From Rotaria socialis (taxonomy: Eukaryota; Rotifera; Eurotatoria; Philodinida; Philodinidae), in contig CAJNYU010001410.1 of NCBI GenBank assembly GCA_905331475.1, forward strand, positions 64,251 to 128,250: DNA of 64,000 bases. Reading direction: 5' to 3'. The position numbers and the translations under genes are program-made. This document shows positions 54,780 through 64,000 of the stretch, piece after piece (within the stretch, counting starts at the first letter, position 1; each line of letters opens with the position of its first letter). A model generated the notes under the pieces. That model ran no database searches, was not told where the DNA came from, and worked only from the letters and a program-made list of their open reading frames with translations.

Positions 54780-55532
54780 GATGAATAATCTAAAAGAAAA
54801 CTATATATTTGTTAATTCTTTTCTCTGCAATACTCTTGTATCAACACTTTTTGTTCACCAGTTATTCGCAAAAATCATCCGTACGAATATTAAATGGAAC
54901 CTCTATTTGATGACTGTGTTTTGTGATGAAAAATATAAACTCTAGCAAATCAATCCTACGCTGTCCCTTGCTATTCAAATCATTTTATTTTATTTTCATG
55001 ATAGAATTCATGCAATATTCGATTTCAAAAACACGTTCATGACTTTAATGATTTTGATTAGTGTATATGATTATACAATAAAAATGCATGATGGAAATCT
55101 TCTTTAACTTAGATAAATTAAAATTAAAATTTTACAATTTTAATAGTATTTATGCATGTTTATCTTCAAACATTCTCCAACTTTCTAGTTGACTTGAAAA
55201 GATGTCGCCAACAGATGACTCAGTCGTAACTGTATCTTTACAATTTTCATAATACTAATCATTTTTCCTGTCAAGTGTCTAAATCCGCACGCATTTCGTT
55301 GCATTATTTTTTATTTCTCTTACTATTTTCGACCGCAAGTGTCTCATTGCTTACACGTACGATCGACGTCATCCGAAATGTTTTGCTGGACCAATCAAAT
55401 GCAGACAGCATTTTCATCCTTCAGCAACAAGCAAAACATGCATGTACTACTTCAAGAATCTTCATTTTAAATATATACAACGCGTTTTCAACAACACTAT
55501 CATTTTGTTAACAAATCATACGTTTAGTAGAC
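54780..55532. promoter_or_regulatory. Shared upstream region of divergent RBM19 and BiP
   Basis: Only 753 bp separate the two start codons, so both promoters must lie here. A TATATA at about 55472 sits 60 bp before the BiP start. GACGTCAT at 55365-55372 resembles CRE/ATF6-type UPR elements, and a CCAAT lies at 55391. No exact ERSE (CCAAT-N9-CCACG) was found. The regulatory reading is inference. Confidence 0.4.
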
Positions 55533-57911
<2,379 letters not shown>

Positions 57912-59182
57912 AAAAAAACAGAAAGTACTAGGTGAATGTAAAGATAGGAAGAGGTCAGATTCTTCCATATTTATTTATGCTTGCTACGTTCATTCCAGTC
58001 TTTTTTTGCTCGCATTGTATCACAAAACTAACAGAGCAGCAACACGCTTTTTGTTTATTCAATTATTTTTCTCATTCTCTCTTGTTCTGTGGTGAACTTT
58101 ATTCGATTGATTTTTTCCTTCTGTCTTTTGTTATTGGTATATATATAGTGTGAGAATTTTTGTTTTTGTGTTAAATATATTGCGACAGAGAAACAAGCTA
58201 AAAAAAAGTAATTGATCATAGAAACAGCAAATTGATATTAATAGTACGCCACTCTACAGTTGATAAAATGAATTCAGAATGAAAAACAACAAGAAAAATA
58301 AGCTGAAAGTTGTACAAATTGCAAATAGTTCAGTTTCTCAAGATTCAGCGTACGTAGATAATTTTTCATAATACGAATTCATCCGATGCAGTTCTTAAAT
58401 ATTTTTCAACAGTATTGTGGAGAACTCGGACGAGTGAATGAGAAGAAACATTGCATAAACAGAGAGAGAGAGAGAGATGACAATGAACAGAACAATTATT
58501 CATTCAAACATATGGCAATATAAATCATGTGCAATCAAATATGATCGTTAAAACCGTGAAGGAAGTTCATAATTTATTTAGTCATAATTCTTCTCTATCG
58601 TAGTAAAAAGACTGAAATCTGGAACACAATTAGCTTCTGTCATCTCAGAAAAAGTCTAAAGGCTATGTGTTTTCAACAATATCACAGAGATGCTTATGTC
58701 AAACGGAAATATTTCAGCGGCGTAACCAAATTAGCGTATTCTTTAACACAAAACACCATTATAAATAATAAATTCTAATTTTAGCATTACCACTAAAGAG
58801 AAAAGCTTTTCATGCATTCCTAGTACTCATTCATTTCCTTATACGGACCATACATAGTGGTTCATTAAATATTCAAGCGATTTCGTATTCATAAAGAGAG
58901 CTTTTGCTAAATTATCATGTTTTTAATTAGTCTTATTCTTTAGAATAAAGCTTCCCTAATGGATCTCTACTTTCGAAGAAAAAAAGAGGATAGTTCATGA
59001 AGCTGAATCAATTAAAGAATTTGCACAATAATATGACAAATGAAATATTTTGAGGTCGTTTATTTTATAAACAAAAGTCGGCCCAAATAACAATGAATTT
59101 CTTGCTTAGCAACAAATAAACCTTACATCATTTAACAATATTTTTGGGGACAAAACTAACAATTGTTTAACAACAAAGAATA
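57912..59182. other. Intergenic, 3' flanks of convergent genes
   Basis: BiP (plus) and the zinc-finger/RGG gene (minus) converge on this 1.3 kb AT-rich stretch. Apart from a short GA microsatellite near 58461 no feature was recognised. Confidence 0.5.
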
Positions 59183-62133
59183 TTAATGAAAATTTTGTTG
59201 TTGCTGATAAGTATTTTGATTTGCGATATAACGATAATCAATCCGATTTGATGATGATGGTAATGGTGGTGGTGGCGGCGGCGGTGGTAGCTGTTGTTGT
59301 TGTTGTTGTTGATATGGCGCTGGATTATCATAGCGAGGTTTCTTATTTGGCCATGATTGCCGTTGATTATAATAATTGTTGTTGTTATTATTATTATTTT
59401 GTTGATAAGGCCGTTTGTTATTACTGTTAACAAAATTTGGGTTGTCTAAGAAAAGAAAACGAACTAAATGTATTGAATAAATAGAATTAAAAACTAAAAT
59501 TACATGGCCGAAACGTTGTTGGTAGATGGAAATTATTTTGTGCATAGAATTGATTTGTAGGATTATTATTAATATTATTATTATTAAATAAGCGTGGTTG
59601 ATAATTCGATGGCTGATAGTTTGATGATTGATGATATTGTTCTAAATACAAGAAAAGGAATTCATTGTGGCATTTAAAATGTCAATTAAACAACCTGAAT
59701 GGAAATGTTGTCCATTTTGTTGATGGAAGTGACCTCGTGGTCTAAAATTTTGACCGCGAAATGGTTGTCCTCCACGACCACGACCACGACCGCGTCCGCG
59801 TCCTCGGCCTCTATCATTACCATTACCATGATTGAATCGATTATTGTTATTATTATTATTATTATTATTGCCTTGTTGATTATGAACATTATGCATAACT
59901 TGTTGTGCAAGTTGTGTATCAAAACGTTTAATATCATCTTGAAGGCCCTCCATTGTTACAGGCTCAAGATTATATTTTAATCGATATTCATCAGGTGTTT
60001 TAGCCATCTGTTGAATACCACCATTACGTTGTTCATGACTTAATTGATTAAAATTTAAATAAGTCTATAGAAAAAAAAAAGAAAAAGAAAAAGAAAACTT
60101 CAACCGGTCCTTTTTTCCAATATAATATATTTACCACAAGACGTGGTATATTATCAACTTCGCGTTGTCGACGTTTTCGTAATAAATCACGATGGCCTTT
60201 CCAACCAAGATGCTAAATAAGATTTGAAAATCTTTTTTTTAACAATAAATTTTAATTAAATCAATACTTTTTCTAGTGTATAAGCTGATTCGAATGATTT
60301 TTTACAAAACGTGCAATAATACGCATTTTTAATAGTTTTATTAGATGGTGGAAGTCGATAGGCATTAACTCGTGTTCGGTAATAATCCACTTTATCCAAT
60401 GGAATAAATTCATTTAATAAACGACCAGTAAATAAACTCTACAAAAACCATAGATTAAGTAGAAAATTGAAAAAGAAAGACTTACATGTTGAACAGCTCG
60501 TCGATACGGTGGAAGACGCTTTAAATTATTCTCATGTTTTTCACTTGATTCAAAATGCTTTTTAGTTTTAAAACAAACAAATCCATTCAAAAGAAACTAT
60601 AAAGATTTTATTATCATCTGCTTACACAAAGAATTGCTTTTCGTTTTCGAAAACATTGTTTACAAATATCACACCTGAAAAGATTCGTTTCAACAAATAA
60701 AAACGAGACAGCTTTTTATTCCGTTCAATACTCACCAAAAACCCGGTTTATTTTCTTGACGATGAAACATACGCCATGTTTGAATAGAATGTGCTATTAT
60801 ACGTTCGCGTTCTGGTTCAACACTTGTGTATACACAGTAATCAAGGACTTCCTACGAAAAAAGTACGATATCGATACATTGAAGAATTTATGTCTACTGG
60901 TAGTTTCAAAAAGTAGAAACACTTCAGAGATGGAAACACCGCTAGTTTACGAGTAAAAAGTGTCAGAACATGAATTATTTATGTAAATGGCAGTTCTGTG
61001 ACTTTCACAATTGACGGATGTTTTATCAGCGAAGATGAAAAATCCCTGAAGAAAATTTTCTAGCACCAATGGAATTTCTCTCGTTATCGAATAGAATACA
61101 GGATATACAGGGGTTGCCCAAATTATAGCCCCCNGGGGGGGCTATAATTTTGACAACCCCTGTGTATATATATATATAAATATTTCTCACTTACTTTAAC
61201 AATTTGCTCATTGGATTTTCCTGTGTCATCACAATAGCGTGGTACAGTCCAAACATGATCGACTTCTTTTCGATTGATTTCTGTAGATTTTTTATCGTTT
61301 ATATTGTATGAGAGAAAAAAAAGTGTTTTTTACTACCTCGCGCAACAAAAAAACTTTGTGGTGGCATTTTTAATTGATGTTTTTCATTGTCTTGATTAAA
61401 TTTATGCACAAGTATTTGATACAAATCATTGAGTGATGGTGCATGTTGATGTTCATATTTAGTATTATTATATTCTAATGAGCCGCTTACACTGAAATCA
61501 ACAGATTGAATGTCAATGGGAATACTTTCAAATGGTATCTAAAAACAAATATTCTAATGAAGGATTTTCTCTACTAAATATTTTTACTACTTACTCTATT
61601 GTAAAGTAATAGATTAACAAATATTTCCACTGATGATGTTTCAATCGCACATCCTTCCTTAAAAAGTTAAAGAAAAAATGATTTTATTTTTATACATAAT
61701 AAGAAAAGATTCACTAACACCAAGACGTTTTTTTTCATCACGTCGTTTATATCGATGTTCTGTAGACACAAAATGTTCACGATATGCTTCGAATTTACTG
61801 AAGGATACTGAACATAATTTACAAGAAAATGGTTTTATTTGACCATCATCTTTAAGTACTTCCGCTTCGTCTTCGTCTTCTTCAGCAGGTTCGATTTCTT
61901 CATGATTATTATGATCTTTCTCCTCCTCTTCTTCTTCTTCCTCTTCTTCTTCCATTGTGAAAGTTCTAAAATTAATTGGACAAAATGCTTTCAGTAAAAT
62001 ACAATCGAAATTTGTTTATTTATTGTCTCTTATACCCTTCATCATCTGGATCTAATAATGCTTGATAACCTTGTGGTTGATCTTCATCATAGCTTTCATT
62101 ATATTCATCATCGTCATCGTCATTTGCAAACAT
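59183..62133 (-). CDS. Matrin/U1-type zinc-finger protein with RGG-like and Asn/Gln-rich tail
   Basis: Not assigned to a named family. Thirteen exons on the minus strand (62133-62036, 61965-61719, 61657-61595, 61538-61337, 61280-61195, 60851-60736, 60674-60626, 60557-60486, 60438-60268, 60212-60135, 60064-59695, 59641-59504, 59445-59183) give 650 residues with all phases closing. The N-terminus is highly acidic. Three C-x2-C-x12-H-x5/6-H fingers, typical of RNA-binding matrin/U1-C types, are visible: CKLCSVSFSKFEAYREHFVSTEH, CDICKQCFRKRK...HFESSEKH and CTFCKKSFESAYTLEKHLGWKGH. The C-terminus has an Asn run, an (RG)n box DRGRGRGRGRG, and Gln, Pro and Asn/Tyr-rich prion-like sequence. Together these suggest a nuclear RNA-binding protein. 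The second exon uses a GTTAGT donor. An intron carries the N at 61134. The start lies about 100 bp downstream of the FAN1 stop on the same strand. Confidence 0.8.
61107..61163. mobile_element. Facing inverted repeats, probable Tc1/mariner-like transposon ends around an N
   Basis: Two ~28 bp arms face each other across the single N at 61134: ACAGGGGTTGCCCAAATTAT and, as reverse complement, ACAGGGGTTGTCAAAATTAT, both running into a C/G homopolymer. Length, the CAGGGGTTG start and TA-rich flanks resemble terminal inverted repeats of Tc1/mariner-type elements. The interior is either lost (a MITE-like hairpin) or hidden by the N. It lies in an intron of the zinc-finger gene. Confidence 0.55.
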
Positions 62134-62188
62134 TTTTTTTTCTAGAATGTTACAAAGCTTGTTCAAAACGAACTTGTTCTTGGAAGAT

Positions 62189-62210
62189 CTGATAAAGAAA
62201 TTTATTTATT
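62189..62210 (-). promoter_or_regulatory. Poly(A)-like signal and splice acceptor between FAN1 and the zinc-finger gene
   Basis: Between the FAN1 stop (62236) and the next start (62133), the minus strand reads AATAAATAAA, then TTTCTTTATCAG. This poly(A)-signal-then-acceptor order is what trans-splicing of a downstream operon gene would need. A second acceptor-like CATTCTAG lies 8 nt before the ATG. Confidence 0.4.
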
Positions 62211-62235
62211 TTAACGATAACAAAAAAGATGAAAA

Positions 62236-64000
62236 TTAATCAAGTTCAATAATTGATGGCGTTCGCTGTAACGTTTTCTTTGCACCGTTGGCTAAAAGCA
62301 AAAGAATGGAATATGTGCCGCAATCAAAGAATATTTCCTGTTAAAATATACTTACCACTAACTTTACATACTTCACAATCAATTTCAAATTCAACTAATT
62401 TATCAAGCCAGACTATTTGATGATGTGAAAGACGGTCATTATGACTTTTTACTTCAACAAACTAAATTAAAAATTAGTAAACATTTGAAGCTAACTTGTT
62501 TTAGTATATACTTTGCATTTTTTGGATACCGGGTTCCATACGAATAAATCTGGAAAACCTTTCCATACAGCACGATTATGTACAAATGTATAAGTTGATA
62601 TTAATTGAATTTGTTCGGATGTTAAACATTTCAAAGCACTCTATAATACGTCAATGATGATTAGAAAATAAGAATCAATATCATCTATTGTCTTACTAAT
62701 AATGTTGATTTTGTTGGAAATAATTCCCAATTTACAACGGAACTCATTGTTAGATTGTACATATCCCAGTTTTTTTCAGCGACATCTTGAATATTCTAAA
62801 ATTATTTTGAACTAATTATAAAAGAAATTTCTCAAATGTGAATTAAGCTGATATTTTGTTTGATAATTATGTTGTAACCTATCTGATAGATATCCTTGAA
62901 AAATTGGTCTACCTGGTCTATTCTTATCAATTTAAAAACAAATTCTACTCTATTAATAACAACAATCTATGGGAATGAATTTTTTTGCAAAGTCTATAGT
63001 AATCTCATCTGTACCTACTTATTCGGAGTACACTCCTCAACCAACGAATATTCCAACAGGATTTATAGATTAAAACAATATCGTCCTAGGTTTCAATGCA
63101 AGTGTTTTATAGGCACTTGAATAGGATTCTAATCTCTAGTAGATGAATGATCTTGTTCGAGTCGACCATAGTTCTGTTGAAAGTATTGCTGTATACTAGC
63201 TTAGATAAATAGTATTAAAATTTCTCTCTGTTCAATTGTAATCAGTTTTTTTTAGAGAAACTATGTTATCATAGAATTCGAAATGAAATAAATTTTAGTA
63301 ACCGATACATTGATACTAAACGCAATAATTATGCAGTATGTCGCAGCAAATTCTTGACAAACTTCCTCTAACGTATTCGTAGCATACATGCCTCGACACT
63401 AATTTCACAGATATCCCACAAAAGAAACTAAGTATCTGGTTGGTTGAATTCATTTTATCATAAAAAGATAAATTTGTCTTTCAATCGAATAAAATATATG
63501 CTGCAATATTCTGAGTCAATTTTTCTTACTTCTTCAGAATTCAAGTGACTTATTCGTTCATCAATCTGGCTTTGACGTGACTTATAAAAAGCATCGGTTT
63601 GAAAATCAAGAGGTTCTGTTTGAAATATATCAATAAGTAGATCAGGTGTTGGCAACGTATAAATTAAATCAAGAAATAAAAGGCCAATTAATGTTCGAAT
63701 TATAGCTCCTTCAGAATGAATACCTAAATTGGAATATAACCAATAAGATTTATATTGATATGAAAAAGAAAATTTACCATAAGGATAATCCTCTTGCGTT
63801 CGATAATGTTGAATAGCTAATTGTTCAACATTACAAAATTGTATTGAACCATCAACTGGATCTTGTATTGTATATGTTACTTTACCCATTCGAGCATCAT
63901 TGGCTATTAGACGTCCAGTAACTTCAATCTAATGTGTCAAAATCAAGATTTTTTTCTTTTGTTTTATTATTAAATCTAACTTCAGTCGGCATTGGTATAT
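62236..64000 (-). CDS. FAN1: Fanconi-associated nuclease 1 (FAN1), C-terminal part; N-terminus outside window
   Basis: FAN1 is a structure-specific nuclease for DNA interstrand crosslink repair. The visible exons on the minus strand are 64000-63981 (cut by the window edge), 63928-63778, 63723-63530, 62795-62697, 62640-62512, 62461-62356 and 62291-62236. All phases agree and introns are GT-AG. Upstream pieces read VEQLAIQHYRTQED and GIHSEGAIIRTLIGLLFLDLI, as in the FAN1 TPR/linker region. The VRR-NUC catalytic domain is complete: WKGFPDLFVWN (metal-binding Asp), FVEVKSHNDRLSHHQIVWL (ExK) and the end CEVCKVSANGAKKTL. The catalytic PD-ExK residues are present, so the nuclease is probably functional. 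One intron (62796-63529, 734 nt) is long. The SAP and UBZ regions would lie beyond 64000. It is transcribed towards, and ends about 100 bp before, the zinc-finger gene. Confidence 0.95.

Noticed and set aside
55275-55511. Hydrophobic open frame upstream of BiP
   Set aside because: Begins with GTG and occupies the shared promoter region; no ATG or splice evidence.

Overview
The window looks like nuclear DNA from a small, compact, AT-rich animal genome. Protein-coding genes are split by many very short GT-AG introns (about 50-100 nt). The gene set is metazoan: an innexin, a peptide-receptor-like GPCR, an EVI1/PRDM16-type zinc-finger factor, a tektin, FAN1 and an ER Hsp70. Tiny introns, acceptor-like sites just before many start codons (as expected with spliced-leader trans-splicing) and a bdelloid-like EGF/7TM receptor make a rotifer the best guess. 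This is inference; no taxonomic search could be run. Exon boundaries below were worked out by hand from splice signals and reading phase, and most joins close exactly in frame.

Layout. 1-1081 (+): nearly complete NMN adenylyltransferase. 3243-4628 (-): RING-H2 protein. 6523-7906 (+): rhodopsin-class GPCR. 9728-11317 (+): intronless cytochrome P450. 13059-14551 (+): unrecognised two-exon basic protein. 14663-22074 (-): decayed tektin gene whose largest intron (about 4.1 kb) holds an intact innexin gene on the opposite strand (18118-20063). 22502-23736 (+): coiled-coil protein. 27342-32642 (-): EVI1/PRDM16-like zinc-finger factor with an apparent AT-AC intron. 36.8-40.1 kb: two nearly identical inverted repeat arms around an EGF-like/7TM receptor (37739-38940, -). 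44251-45144 (-): ICT1/MRPL58 mitochondrial peptidyl-tRNA hydrolase. 46263-48466 (-): SLC17 transporter. 49180-54779 (-): RBM19/Mrd1 with six RRMs. 55533-57911 (+): BiP/HSPA5. 59183-62133 (-): zinc-finger/RGG protein. 62236-64000 (-): C-terminal part of FAN1, cut by the window edge.

The genes are mostly unrelated housekeeping, signalling and regulatory genes, with no pathway cluster. Notable relationships are the innexin nested in the tektin intron, the divergent RBM19/BiP pair sharing about 750 bp, and the FAN1-zinc-finger tandem separated by only about 100 bp with a poly(A)-like signal followed by a splice acceptor. No rRNA, tRNA, CRISPR array or virus-derived element was recognised. Two single N characters lie at repeat-associated breakpoints (39881, 61134), so local assembly there is suspect.
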